DNA from: Psychrobacter immobilis
GTDB taxonomy: Bacteria; Pseudomonadota; Gammaproteobacteria; Pseudomonadales; Moraxellaceae
NCBI GenBank assembly: GCA_904846265.1
Contig: CAJHAA010000002.1
Span: forward strand, 186,001-250,000
Direction of reading: 5' to 3'
DNA: 64,000 nucleotides
A program made the translations under genes and the position numbers. The stretch's first letter is position 1, and each line of letters starts with the position of its first letter. Of the stretch, positions 28,854 to 37,719 are shown in pieces. Below the pieces are notes generated by a model. It did not search any database. It was not told the origin of the DNA and saw nothing but the letters and a program-made list of their open reading frames with translations.

Positions 28854-28999
28854 CTTCTCGCTTATATCAGGGTTTATTTCTACTATCAGAGAAATAGGGT
28901 TACCCAATTACTTTGATGATTGCTAATCGTTGAATGAGTGGTTGTTTTGTCTATAACATTGATGATAGATAATTAGTGATGAGGGTAATAGGACAGCTC

Positions 29000-29527
29000 A
29001 TGAATAGTATTAATTCAAATGTGTCAAAGTGGCCAGTCAGCAGCCGGATATTTCACTGGATCAGTGCAGTTTTACTGTTGGTTACGTGGATAATGATTTT
29101 GTTGTACGATAATCTGGATAACAATCTTTATATTGGGTTGCATAAAGCGTTTGGTATTAGTTTGTTATGTTGGATGATAGCACGGGTGCTTAATCGTGTA
29201 TTTATTAAGGCGCCGCCACCTGTACCGATGCCAAAGTGGCAGTTATTAGCCTCTAAACTGTCGCATTTTGGCTTATATGCCTTATTAATTGCAATGCCAA
29301 TAGCTGGTTTGCTGATGTCCGTTTATGGTGGACGCCCCGTCGATATTTTTGGCTTGTTTCAAATCCCTGTATTTGTCACACCAGATAGAGGGTTGGCACG
29401 CTTTTATAATGACATGCATACTGATATTATTTGGCCGACCATTATTGCCTTTACACTTATTCATATCGGTGCTGCTCTATATCATCAGTTTGTCAAAAAA
29501 GACAATTTGATAGCGCGTATAAAATAA
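29000..29527 (+). CDS. Cytochrome b561 family protein
   Basis: From the ATG at 29000, with AGGA 6-7 nt upstream, this is a 175-residue protein with four membrane helices; longer in-frame starts at 28976 and 28979 lack that site. Candidate haem-ligand histidines lie in RIFHWISA, IGLHKAFG, LSHFGLYA and LIHIGAALYHQF. Members of this family (CybB/YodB) move electrons from ubiquinol, for example to superoxide or other acceptors, in the inner membrane. It is followed by a bidirectional terminator. Confidence 0.88.
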   Translation: MNSINSNVSKWPVSSRIFHWISAVLLLVTWIMILLYDNLDNNLYIGLHKAFGISLLCWMIARVLNRVFIKAPPPVPMPKWQLLASKLSHFGLYALLIAMPIAGLLMSVYGGRPVDIFGLFQIPVFVTPDRGLARFYNDMHTDIIWPTIIAFTLIHIGAALYHQFVKKDNLIARIK

Positions 29528-29582
29528 TGGTATCAAAATAATCGTAGGCTGCCATAGGTAAACCTACTATTTCATACCATAT

Positions 29583-29618
29583 AAAAAAGCCCTAAGTTAT
29601 GATACTTAGGGCTTTTTT
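29583..29618. terminator. Bidirectional terminator between cytochrome b561 and minE
   Basis: AAAAAAGCCCTAAG (29583-29596) pairs with CTTAGGGCTTTTTT (29605-29618) around an 8-nt loop. The A-run and T-run make it work for both converging transcripts. Confidence 0.9.
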
Positions 29619-29636
29619 GTTTTTCTAAGACAGCGC

Positions 29637-29930
29637 TTATTTTTTGTGTTCAGGTAGACTGATATTCATCTCTAATACGTCTAGGCTGTCCTCAGAACGA
29701 TGATTGATATTCACATCATCAATCTGTACGCCATTGACATATTTGTTGACCACTTCTAAAATCTCACGTTTCATTTTTTCGATACGATCAGCTGTTAAGC
29801 GGTTGTTTAAGCGATTTTCGCTCGCGACGATAACCTTAAGACGCTCAGTAGCCATATTAGCGCTACCTGCGCTACCACTGTCGTCAGTACCAAATAGGCT
29901 ACTCCAAAATCCTTTTTTCTTCGTCATCAT
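29637..29930 (-). CDS. minE: Cell division topological specificity factor MinE
   Basis: The 97-residue protein carries the MinD-binding helix (about residues 24-40, [13 protein letters not shown]) and the C-terminal dimerisation part with [13 protein letters not shown]. MinE drives MinD off the membrane at the cell poles and sets the division site at midcell. Its ATG overlaps the minD stop by 4 nt (29927-29930). The length is near the family's usual 85-90. Confidence 0.96.
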   Translation of the reverse strand: MMTKKKGFWSSLFGTDDSGSAGSANMATERLKVIVASENRLNNRLTADRIEKMKREILEVVNKYVNGVQIDDVNINHRSEDSLDVLEMNISLPEHKK

Positions 29931-30742
29931 TGACCTCCAAACCAGCGCTGTAAGAGACTCTTTTTCTTCACGTCAATATGACGTAGTGGGCGTTCTTCAC
30001 CTAAGAAGCGGGCGACGATGTCATCATAACATTGACCAGCAACTGAATCGGTATAATGAATGACAGGCTCACCATGGTTAGATGCTTCAAGCACTGAGTG
30101 ACTTTCAGGAACAACCCCAAGTAACGGAACTTTTAGGATATCATTTGAGATGGTATCAATGTCCATCATCTCGTTGGCGGCTGCACGCTCAGCATTATAA
30201 CGAGTAATAATCAAATGCTCACGTACAGAGCCTTGGTTTTCTTCAACCTTTTTGGTCTGGCTTTGCAAAATACCGATAATACGGTCTGAGTCACGCACTG
30301 AAGAAATCTCAGGGTTAGTGACGATGATTGCTTCATCAGCATGATACATGGCGAGTTGTGCACCGCGCTCAATACCAGCTGGTGAATCACAGATAATATA
30401 GTCGAACTGCTTAGACAGCTCAGACATAACCTCTGCCACCCCTTCGTCTGTCAGGGCGTCTTTATCACGCGTTTGACTGGCGGGTAGGATGTACAAGTTT
30501 TCAAGTTGTTTGTCTTTGACCAGTGCTTGCGACAAGCGTGCGCTACCAGTGATGACATCAACAAAATCATAAACAATTCGGTTTTCACAACCCATGATTA
30601 AGTCTAGATTACGTAGACCCACATCAAAATCGATAACGACTGTCTTATAGCCACGCAATGCTAAACCTGCGGCAAAAGAGGCACTTGTCGTGGTTTTGCC
30701 CACACCGCCTTTACCTGAAGTGATTACAACTATCTTCGCCAC
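29927..30742 (-). CDS. minD: Septum site-determining ATPase MinD
   Basis: The 271-residue ParA/MinD ATPase has a deviant Walker [11 protein letters not shown] at 9-18, a switch region [10 protein letters not shown] and a C-terminal amphipathic membrane-targeting helix (KSLLQRWFG). It binds the membrane as an ATP dimer and recruits MinC and MinE. It is tightly coupled to minE. A 450-nt non-coding gap separates it from minC, so it probably has its own promoter. Confidence 0.97.
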   Translation of the reverse strand: MAKIVVITSGKGGVGKTTTSASFAAGLALRGYKTVVIDFDVGLRNLDLIMGCENRIVYDFVDVITGSARLSQALVKDKQLENLYILPASQTRDKDALTDEGVAEVMSELSKQFDYIICDSPAGIERGAQLAMYHADEAIIVTNPEISSVRDSDRIIGILQSQTKKVEENQGSVREHLIITRYNAERAAANEMMDIDTISNDILKVPLLGVVPESHSVLEASNHGEPVIHYTDSVAGQCYDDIVARFLGEERPLRHIDVKKKSLLQRWFGGQ

Positions 30743-31192
30743 AATGGCACACTCCTATGAATCAATGGGATATCTTTTATATAAAAAAATAGCGCAATTG
30801 CACATTATTCACATGCTATATATACACTACCTGCGAAGGTAGCCTAGCATAAATAAACAAAAATTTATAGCACGTCCATAGTAAAGCGGAAAAACAGCTT
30901 ATATATGGATCACAAAGCGGTGCTACCTAGAATTTTCTGGTCAATATTGCCTATTGTGAATAATAAAATAGACGCTGACGAGTAGTGTAGATAGTGGCAG
31001 AGCTAGCGATTCATCATAGAACAGTTTTGTTAAATAAACTTACTATAATATTAAGTGCGCTGTCTAAACGTCTACTATTGAGATTTTCTAATAAACGTTT
31101 TTTGATAAGCGTCATGTATGATGAAAATCGGCTTAGCCTGTCTACATTTATAAAAATCACGGACGCATCTATTGCTCTTAACGGTAAAAGAT
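30743..31192. other. Non-coding gap between minC and minD
   Basis: In many bacteria minC and minD are nearly adjacent; here 450 nt separate them. No convincing gene is visible: a 73-codon plus-strand frame has no ribosome binding site and no protein-like pattern. No intrinsic terminator is seen after minC. The stretch is AT-rich close to minD and may hold a minD promoter. Confidence 0.5.
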
Positions 31193-32032
31193 TTAAGCGT
31201 CATCCATTACCGTAAATACTAAGCCTTCACCTTCTACAAATCTTACTTGTACAGATTTGTCAATCACGTGCTCAGGTAAGTTGTCTCGTAAGCAATAAGT
31301 TCCCGCTACTGACACCAAAGAAGGGTTAAAAACTTGACAAAAAATACGAGCATCTTTGTCACCGGTAGCGCCAGCAACCAAACGCCCTTGGGCACGACCG
31401 TAAACGTGCAAGCTGTTATCGGTAATCGCTTCCGCCCCGCTATTGACACTATTGGTCAAAATCAAATCACCGCCCACGTGATTCAGGCTTTGTCCTGAAC
31501 GTAGCATTTGATCGTAAATTAGGCTGGTAATATGCTCAGCGCTCATCAGTGTCTCTGCTGTGGCGTTTGCTATCGTTGTTTCTGTATTTGACTCGCTGAT
31601 GGCTGCAGTATCATTGTTACTGTCTGAATTGGTACTGGCTGATTCTGTATGTTTATCATCGGGAGCTTTACTCACTTGAGTTGCAGCTTTCTTGCTAGGT
31701 AATATACGCTCAATACGTTTGCCATCAGCAGGGAAGATGGCCAATCGCTGTTCACGGGCTTGCGCATCTAGTGTACCAGTCACGACGCCAATAGGCTGTA
31801 AGCCCCACGACCATAAAAGCTCTACCAATGCTGAGAGATCTTGTTCAACCTCGCTATCGATAAGGATCGGGATATTGCTAGATTTATTACTAAGCGTTGC
31901 GGCAAGCTGGGCGTCTATCGCACTTAAATCATCTGTGCTAAATTGCAAACGTGAAAAAGTCAGCATCTTGCCATAAAATGCCAATGCTGGTGCGGCGCTC
32001 GAGCCTTGGCTGTCGTTGTCTGAAACTGTCAT
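31193..32032 (-). CDS. minC: Septum site-determining protein MinC with long linker
   Basis: From the ATG at 32030-32032, placed 7 nt after GAGGAT, this is 279 residues; an in-frame GTG at 32071 would add 13. The N-terminal FtsZ-inhibiting domain (to about 115) includes PILIDSEVEQDLSALVELL. A Ser, Asn, Thr and Asp-rich linker of roughly 50 residues follows, then the C-terminal beta-helix that binds MinD (DLILTNSVNSGAEAI, GRAQGRLVAGATGD, IFCQVFNPSLVSVAG). E. coli MinC is 231 residues; the excess is all in the linker. It blocks Z-ring assembly away from midcell. Confidence 0.94.
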   Translation of the reverse strand: MTVSDNDSQGSSAAPALAFYGKMLTFSRLQFSTDDLSAIDAQLAATLSNKSSNIPILIDSEVEQDLSALVELLWSWGLQPIGVVTGTLDAQAREQRLAIFPADGKRIERILPSKKAATQVSKAPDDKHTESASTNSDSNNDTAAISESNTETTIANATAETLMSAEHITSLIYDQMLRSGQSLNHVGGDLILTNSVNSGAEAITDNSLHVYGRAQGRLVAGATGDKDARIFCQVFNPSLVSVAGTYCLRDNLPEHVIDKSVQVRFVEGEGLVFTVMDDA

Positions 32033-32158
32033 ATATAAATCCTCAAGAGATAATTCTGTCACTGTATTCACGGTGTTGTTTTTATTATCGAGTCATACCA
32101 TTCATTTGCTTGCCAAGCCTAATGTTTTTTAGGTAGGGCGTGCTATTAGCAGTATGGA

Positions 32159-33250
32159 TTATAGATGAAGCATCTCTTGATGCTTCCACTGCTGCACTTT
32201 TACCTGCGCTTCAAATTCTGTCAAACTGTCATCAATGATACTCGAAATCAAGGTATCTAACGCAGTATTATCCGTATCGATACTGGCAATACCGTTGGCA
32301 ATTGCTACCATCAATGAATCGAGGCGTTCGGGGTCTAGAAGGCGTTTATTCAGTGCGTAAACGACGTTTTCACCTATATTGTGACCGACGTGTTGCAGCT
32401 GTGATTCAATCAAGCTACCGGCAATCGGTATCATGCGTAGGTAGCGACGCATCTCAGGCGTATTGGCCAAACCCTCTTCAATAGCATTGCCCATCTCGCT
32501 GGCTAATATACTGCCGCCACCTGATGCTGCCGTCAACTCCTGTAGTTTTGGTGCTAGCTCTGTGCGCAGTATCGACAGCACTGCTGCCTCAATCTCGTTA
32601 CGATTACGAGTTATCGTTGATTCAATAAAAGATTTATGCGTTTTAGGATCGGTCAGTTGCTGCCGAAAGTTTTGGATAGTCGTCAATATGACGCGGTCGG
32701 ACAACTCTTCTAATAATAAGTCGATATAGAACCTAATTCGATTGATCCATGGCTGCGGCAGCACTTGGTAACCAAGTTGGTATAAGCGTCGCCCAATGAT
32801 GACCGCTCGGAATAAACGTAAGGCACGCAGCTGCGGAAAGCACCCCAATACTTCATACCAATGTACAAAAGGAAAAAAGAACCAGCGATAGTAGACGTTT
32901 TGTTTAATCGCAATCGCCCAACGTAGCAGTAGCTCAAAGATCAAAAATAGGGTAAAAAATCCACCAGCGGTACGTAAAGGCTCATGTAAGGTATTTTGAT
33001 ACCAGTTGAGAGCATCGCTAATACTGAGCCATCCTGCGGCATTGCTACTAAAGCTACTCATCAAGATAGCATCAATACTAATCAATAATAGATCGATACT
33101 GATGGCAATAATCATCACGATATCGTAAGTGAGTTTTAAGCGATTTGGCGTTGGTCGGTTTGGCGGTGGCAGCGTATTATTAGGCGGCTGATTGGATACA
33201 GGCGCTGAGTCTAGAGGCAGGCTAGTAGAAGAGGAAGCGGGCACAGTCAA
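32159..33250 (-). CDS. Membrane protein with voltage-sensor-like four-helix domain and no pore
   Basis: The 363-residue protein has a Pro/Asn/Ser-rich cytoplasmic N-terminus, then four membrane segments at about 40-63, 93-115, 124-140 and 141-160. The last has regularly spaced arginines (R142, R145, R148, then R154 and R155), as in the S4 of voltage-gated channels; the second has the acidic/basic FELLLRW typical of S2. No S5-pore-S6 or selectivity filter follows. Instead there is a soluble helical region of about 200 residues. No published family could be named with confidence, so ion-transporter annotation would be a guess. It sits alone between minC and the acyltransferase. Confidence 0.6.
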   Translation of the reverse strand: MTVPASSSTSLPLDSAPVSNQPPNNTLPPPNRPTPNRLKLTYDIVMIIAISIDLLLISIDAILMSSFSSNAAGWLSISDALNWYQNTLHEPLRTAGGFFTLFLIFELLLRWAIAIKQNVYYRWFFFPFVHWYEVLGCFPQLRALRLFRAVIIGRRLYQLGYQVLPQPWINRIRFYIDLLLEELSDRVILTTIQNFRQQLTDPKTHKSFIESTITRNRNEIEAAVLSILRTELAPKLQELTAASGGGSILASEMGNAIEEGLANTPEMRRYLRMIPIAGSLIESQLQHVGHNIGENVVYALNKRLLDPERLDSLMVAIANGIASIDTDNTALDTLISSIIDDSLTEFEAQVKVQQWKHQEMLHL

Positions 33251-33519
33251 ACCTTATAAATGATAAATAGCACGAAAAATAAGCGGCTCAAATAGTACAG
33301 GGCTATCAAGTCACTAACGGTCAAAAAGTCATGGGCTCATGACTATTCACATTATCAATGAATAGAGCCAAAAAACAACCCATCTTTCATTATAATTACG
33401 CATTATCATTTATGAGTTGGGGTTTACAGTTAGCATTTTAAACAACAGCGCTCAATCGTAGTTTTAAAACGACTTAAAGTAATTCACTGTTGTATGCCGT
33501 TGCTCTGTGAACGATGTCT

Positions 33520-34482
33520 CTAAGCATTCGGAGCTTTAGGGTTCGTTTCAAACTCAGCCAACATATCGGTAATACGCTGATCTTTTTGCTGCCAAATTTG
33601 CTCTACCCAATCAAACATTTGAGATTTTACCGCATCATCATTTTCGTAACCACCATTTTTAATATCGTTAAATAATGCATCAGGCATCTCAATATAACGC
33701 ACATCGACGCCCAAACGCTTGATGTTACCTTTCCACAAATCACTATAACTTGGCACACCATCAGGATAAACGATGGTCATATCTAGCATGCCATCGATGT
33801 CTTCGCCTAGCGCGTTAATGGCTAAAGATAGGCCGCCTGCCCTTGGCTTCAATAAATGCGTATAAGGAGACTGTTGCTTTGCATGTTTGGCTTTGGTGAA
33901 ACGCGTGCCTTCTAAGTAATTTAATAAAGTAAAAGGTTTGTCTTTTAACAGGGCACAGGCGCGTTTGGCTTCTTCGATGTCTTTGCCTTGTAGAGCAGGA
34001 TTTTTAGCGACGGCTTCTTTAGAATGCCGACGCATCATTGGGAAGTCTAAAAAGTAAAAGGCTTGACCCACAATCGGAATGTAAATCAGTTCAAATTTGG
34101 TGAAAAACCGTGTCAATGGCAAGCGTTTTTCACTAATGTACTGCACGATACTGGTATCGACCCAAGACTGATGGTTGCTGACCAGCAAATATTTGCCATT
34201 GATGTGCACGTCATCGGGTAAGCTGATGCGCCAATCTTTACGTGGCAACATGTCATCGATCAAGGCACTGTTGCTACTGATCCAATAAGTCGCGATTTTG
34301 ATGACCGCTTTGTCTGCGATAGGAGCACCAGTGATAACTTTGCCGACACCCATTAACCATAAGGGAATACTACCACCGAAGCTGTTGGCTGCAATAACCC
34401 CAGTCGCTGTCGCAAGTGAAACGGCTTTGCCTAATTTAGGGTTGCGTTCGTGTATTTTTCGAATAGTAGATGTCAATCGCAT
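33520..34482 (-). CDS. PlsC-type acyltransferase (YihG-like)
   Basis: From the ATG at 34480-34482, with AAAGGA 6 nt upstream, this is 320 residues; an upstream ATG at 34527 has no ribosome site. The acyltransferase motifs are NHQSWVD (HX4D) and EGTR in LNYLEGTRF. The N-terminal hydrophobic helix anchors it in the inner membrane. Relatives such as YihG transfer acyl chains to lysophospholipids. The physiological substrate cannot be told from the sequence. It is not in an evident operon. Confidence 0.88.
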   Translation of the reverse strand: MRLTSTIRKIHERNPKLGKAVSLATATGVIAANSFGGSIPLWLMGVGKVITGAPIADKAVIKIATYWISSNSALIDDMLPRKDWRISLPDDVHINGKYLLVSNHQSWVDTSIVQYISEKRLPLTRFFTKFELIYIPIVGQAFYFLDFPMMRRHSKEAVAKNPALQGKDIEEAKRACALLKDKPFTLLNYLEGTRFTKAKHAKQQSPYTHLLKPRAGGLSLAINALGEDIDGMLDMTIVYPDGVPSYSDLWKGNIKRLGVDVRYIEMPDALFNDIKNGGYENDDAVKSQMFDWVEQIWQQKDQRITDMLAEFETNPKAPNA

Positions 34483-34837
34483 GCTAAATCCTTTTCGGTC
34501 AGTCTTATTAGTATATAAATGATTCATTGCCAGTTTTATTGCACAATTTTAGCAGAAACGGTTCAGAGTGTACGAGTGTAAACGTGACTTGTGATAACAC
34601 CTTGCGCTAATGGATAGTTAAAAGTGAGAACACAAACGTATCCAATCACTGTGAAAGTCTCATTAAATCATTCTGCACTTCTCATACACAGGTGTGACAA
34701 AATATTACACATGATTAGATTGTAATTGCCATAATAATGACGAGTATATATTAAGCATGTAGATGGAATTAACAGAAAATATTTATAAAAAGCACACTTT
34801 GTTTGTCTATAATTTTTTAAACTTAAGAGGAAATATT

Positions 34838-35491
34838 ATGCGTAATACATTAATGATTGCAGCAGTAGCGTCAGGTCTAGCTCTTAGCGGTTGTGCTACT
34901 GATCCAAACACTGGACAACAACGCTTGAACAAAACTGCCATTGGTACATTGGCAGGTGCTTTAGGTGGCGGTGCAATTTCAAAAGCAACAGGTGGTGATA
35001 ACACAGGTCGTGATGCCGCGATTGGCGCAGCTTTGGGTGCTGGTGTTGGTTACTATATGGAGCGTCAAGCCAAGCAGCTTGAGCAGCAAATGGCTGGTAC
35101 GGGTGTAACCGTTACGCCAAATGCGAATGGTAATATTGACCTAGTAATGCCAGGCAACATCACGTTCTCATTTGATGATGCGTCTTTAAACCCATCATTT
35201 AGACCAACGCTTGATAAGCTTGCATCAACGCTAAATGAGTATAACCAAAACACGATAACGGTTGCTGGTCATACTGATAGCAAAGGTTCTGATGCTTATA
35301 ACATGAAACTGTCACGCGATCGTGCTTATGCAGTAGCCAACTATTTAAGCGCACGCGGTGTGGCTTCTAGCCGTATCAATGTCGTCGCTTATGGTGAGTC
35401 TCGTCCAGTTGCTGATAACAGCAGCGAGTATGGTCGTCAGCAAAACCGCCGTGTTGAATTAACCATCAATGCGCCAAACAACGTACGTTAA
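34838..35491 (+). CDS. OmpA-family outer membrane lipoprotein (YiaD-like)
   Basis: From the ATG at 34838, following AAGAGGAAA, this is 217 residues; upstream in-frame codons are rejected. The lipobox is LSGC (about residue 18). A glycine-zipper stretch (GTLAGALGGG and AAIGAALGAGVGYY) precedes the C-terminal OmpA domain with the peptidoglycan-binding motifs AGHTDSKGSDAYN and LSRDRAYAV, and ends in RRVELTI. It probably ties the outer membrane to peptidoglycan. A terminator follows about 40 nt after the stop. Confidence 0.92.
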   Translation: MRNTLMIAAVASGLALSGCATDPNTGQQRLNKTAIGTLAGALGGGAISKATGGDNTGRDAAIGAALGAGVGYYMERQAKQLEQQMAGTGVTVTPNANGNIDLVMPGNITFSFDDASLNPSFRPTLDKLASTLNEYNQNTITVAGHTDSKGSDAYNMKLSRDRAYAVANYLSARGVASSRINVVAYGESRPVADNSSEYGRQQNRRVELTINAPNNVR

Positions 35492-35528
35492 TTCATACGA
35501 TGGTCTAGCTGTCATTATAGTGTTAAAC

Positions 35529-35558
35529 AAGGTCAGTGATAAACTGGCCTTTTTTTTA
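35529..35558 (+). terminator. Intrinsic terminator after the OmpA-like lipoprotein gene
   Basis: AAGGTCAGT (35529-35537) pairs with ACTGGCCTT (35543-35551) with one G-T pair, followed by eight T. Confidence 0.85.
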
Positions 35559-35698
35559 TGCCTGATATTTAGATTTCAAATTCAAAATGATTTTAGGTAT
35601 CAGGATTCCGTTATCTTTAAATCAATATTAAAATATTTTTGGTGTTTCTATTTATAAAACAATCGTTAGCTAAATGGTTACATTAATATTAATTAAAT

Positions 35699-35717
35699 AT
35701 TGATAATGATTATCAAT
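35699..35717. promoter_or_regulatory. Strong Fur box upstream of the imelysin operon
   Basis: ATTGATAATGATTATCAAT is a perfect 9-1-9 palindrome and matches the core of the Fur consensus closely (GATAATGATTATC). It lies about 250 nt before the imelysin start. Iron-replete repression of the downstream genes is expected but not proven. Confidence 0.8.
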
Positions 35718-35963
35718 AACACTATAATTTACAAAGCTTTGTTATTGTGGCGATACTAGGGTAGGTTGTCAGTTCATTTGAGGCTGTTCTAAATGGACCA
35801 AAAATAGCTAAATTTTGTCTAATAGTATCAAATTCTGGTCAATATCTTGATATTATGGGCGCTGTTTTTCTCATTTTTATCAGCATTATTTAAAATGAGG
35901 ATATGCCCTAATGTTCTTTATTCAAAGCCCATTTTTCTTTTGCGATACTTTTTGAGGATATGT

Positions 35964-37424
35964 ATGACGATTACCACAGTAACGAGCCGTAAGATTTTAC
36001 CAACTACTTTAGCTGCTGCGCTTGCAGGGTTGTTAATGGTGTCGGGTTGTACCAAGCAAGCCAAGGAAGACACGGACTCTACCGCCGATACGCAAACAGC
36101 GGTGCAAGACACAACCGCTGCAGGTACGACGAAACTATCAGCGGTTGATCAAGCTTATACCGATAGACTTATGATCAGCTATGCCAACATGGCGCATGCT
36201 GCTTATAAAGATTCGCTAGATACTGCTAAAGCCCTGCAAACAGCAGTAGAGACATATGTGACAACACCAACCCAAGCAAACCTTGATGCGGCAAAAGCGG
36301 CGTATAAAGCCGCGCGCCAGCCGTATTCGCAAACTGAGATTTTCCGTTTTGATGAAGGCTTTGTGACAGCCAATGATAAACGAGCACTCGGTAGTATCGA
36401 TGGTTGGGAAGGGCAGGTAAATGCTTGGCCACTTGATGAGGCGCTGATTGATTACGTTAGTGATGGCTATGAAGGTGAATACAATAGCCAGGACAATATC
36501 ATCAATAGCGATAGCATTACGGTCGGTAGTATCAAACAAGATACCAGTACTATCACTCCTGAGCTGTTAGCAGAAATGAATGAGATTGGTGGCAGTGAAG
36601 CCAATGTGACGACCGGCTATCATGCGATTGAGTTTATGCTGTGGGGACAAGATACCAACGGTGTTGGCGAAGGTGCAGGCAATCGTCCAGTGACTGATTA
36701 TGTAACTGAAGCGGGTCAATGTACCAGCGGTGAGACGGTCAATGAAGATGCTGGTATATGTGAGCGTCGTGGCGCGTTCTTAAAAGCAGCGACTCAATTA
36801 TTGGTTGATGATTTGACTGCAATGGAAGCTGAGTGGCAGCCTGAGAGTGAGAATACCTTACGTAGCGACCTGATGGCTCGCAAATACGATAATGGTCTAC
36901 GCCAAATCATGTATCAGATGGGCAGCTTAGCATTGGGTGAGCTTGCTTCTGAGCGTATACAGGTTGCGTTTGTAACGGGCTCTACCGAAGATGAGCACGA
37001 ATGCTTCAGTGATTTGACCCATCTAAGCTATGCCAACAATGCCCGTGGTATCCAAAATGTCTTTAACGGCAACTATAAGACAGTCGCTGGTAAGAGCGTT
37101 GGTGGTTATGGTGTTAAAAACTACCTCGTCGATACCAACAACAAAGAAGCGGCTGATAAATTGGCGACTGACTTTGCTAAGGTAGAAGCCGCCTTTAATG
37201 TGATCGTTGAAAAAGGTGAAAAAGAAGGTATCAAAGTTGATCAAATGATTGCCACCGCTGGTCAAGTAAGTAAACAAGGTATTTCAGCTGAAGAGCAAAA
37301 TACCCGTCGTAGCTGGATTGAAAATAGTATCACTAGCTTACAAGAGCTGACAGCTGGTATCGAAAATGCGGCAAAAGCGGTCGGTATTGACAATTTAGAT
37401 GCTGACGCAGGTTCGCAGTTTTAA
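35964..37424 (+). CDS. Imelysin-family iron-regulated lipoprotein
   Basis: From the ATG at 35964, with GAGGA 5 nt upstream, this is 486 residues; the longer open frame from 35847 is not used. The lipobox is VSGC (about residue 27). The imelysin domain includes the family motif GYHAIEFMLWGQD (GXHXXE), and a Cys pair (AGQCTSGE and AGICERRG) may form a disulfide. Such proteins (IrpA/ICMP type) sit in the periplasm or on the outer membrane and take part in iron uptake. A Fur box lies upstream and a di-haem oxidoreductase and a second imelysin follow. Confidence 0.9.
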   Translation: MTITTVTSRKILPTTLAAALAGLLMVSGCTKQAKEDTDSTADTQTAVQDTTAAGTTKLSAVDQAYTDRLMISYANMAHAAYKDSLDTAKALQTAVETYVTTPTQANLDAAKAAYKAARQPYSQTEIFRFDEGFVTANDKRALGSIDGWEGQVNAWPLDEALIDYVSDGYEGEYNSQDNIINSDSITVGSIKQDTSTITPELLAEMNEIGGSEANVTTGYHAIEFMLWGQDTNGVGEGAGNRPVTDYVTEAGQCTSGETVNEDAGICERRGAFLKAATQLLVDDLTAMEAEWQPESENTLRSDLMARKYDNGLRQIMYQMGSLALGELASERIQVAFVTGSTEDEHECFSDLTHLSYANNARGIQNVFNGNYKTVAGKSVGGYGVKNYLVDTNNKEAADKLATDFAKVEAAFNVIVEKGEKEGIKVDQMIATAGQVSKQGISAEEQNTRRSWIENSITSLQELTAGIENAAKAVGIDNLDADAGSQF

Positions 37425-37527
37425 TTGCTCACTAATCTACTGGCTTCACAGCAAGCATAGCAGTGATTGATATAGTATTGACCGACATAGCATTGATCGA
37501 TAATGCCTGACAAGTCGTTATCAGCTA

Positions 37528-37544
37528 ATGAGAATTATTTTCAT
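37528..37544. promoter_or_regulatory. Probable Fur box upstream of the di-haem oxidoreductase
   Basis: ATGAGAATTATTTTCAT is an 8-1-8 palindrome with one mismatch and resembles a Fur site. It lies about 175 nt before the gene and about 105 nt after the imelysin stop, so the downstream part of the locus may have its own iron-regulated promoter. Confidence 0.6.
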
Positions 37545-37719
37545 GGAAAAATAATTTAGGTATAATACACACGTTGTCGACTACCGTTGGCAGCGTGTTT
37601 TTTTTACCATATTAAAATAGCCTGATAGGTCAGTACATCGCTGTACCTCATCGACTAGAAGTGAAACACTTTATAGCATGCGATTTTAATGGTTCTAGAT
37701 TAGAACTAAGGTACTCTTT

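Noticed and set aside
30994..31215. 73-codon plus-strand open frame between minC and minD
   Set aside because: It overlaps the end of minC, lacks a ribosome binding site and has no protein-like pattern.
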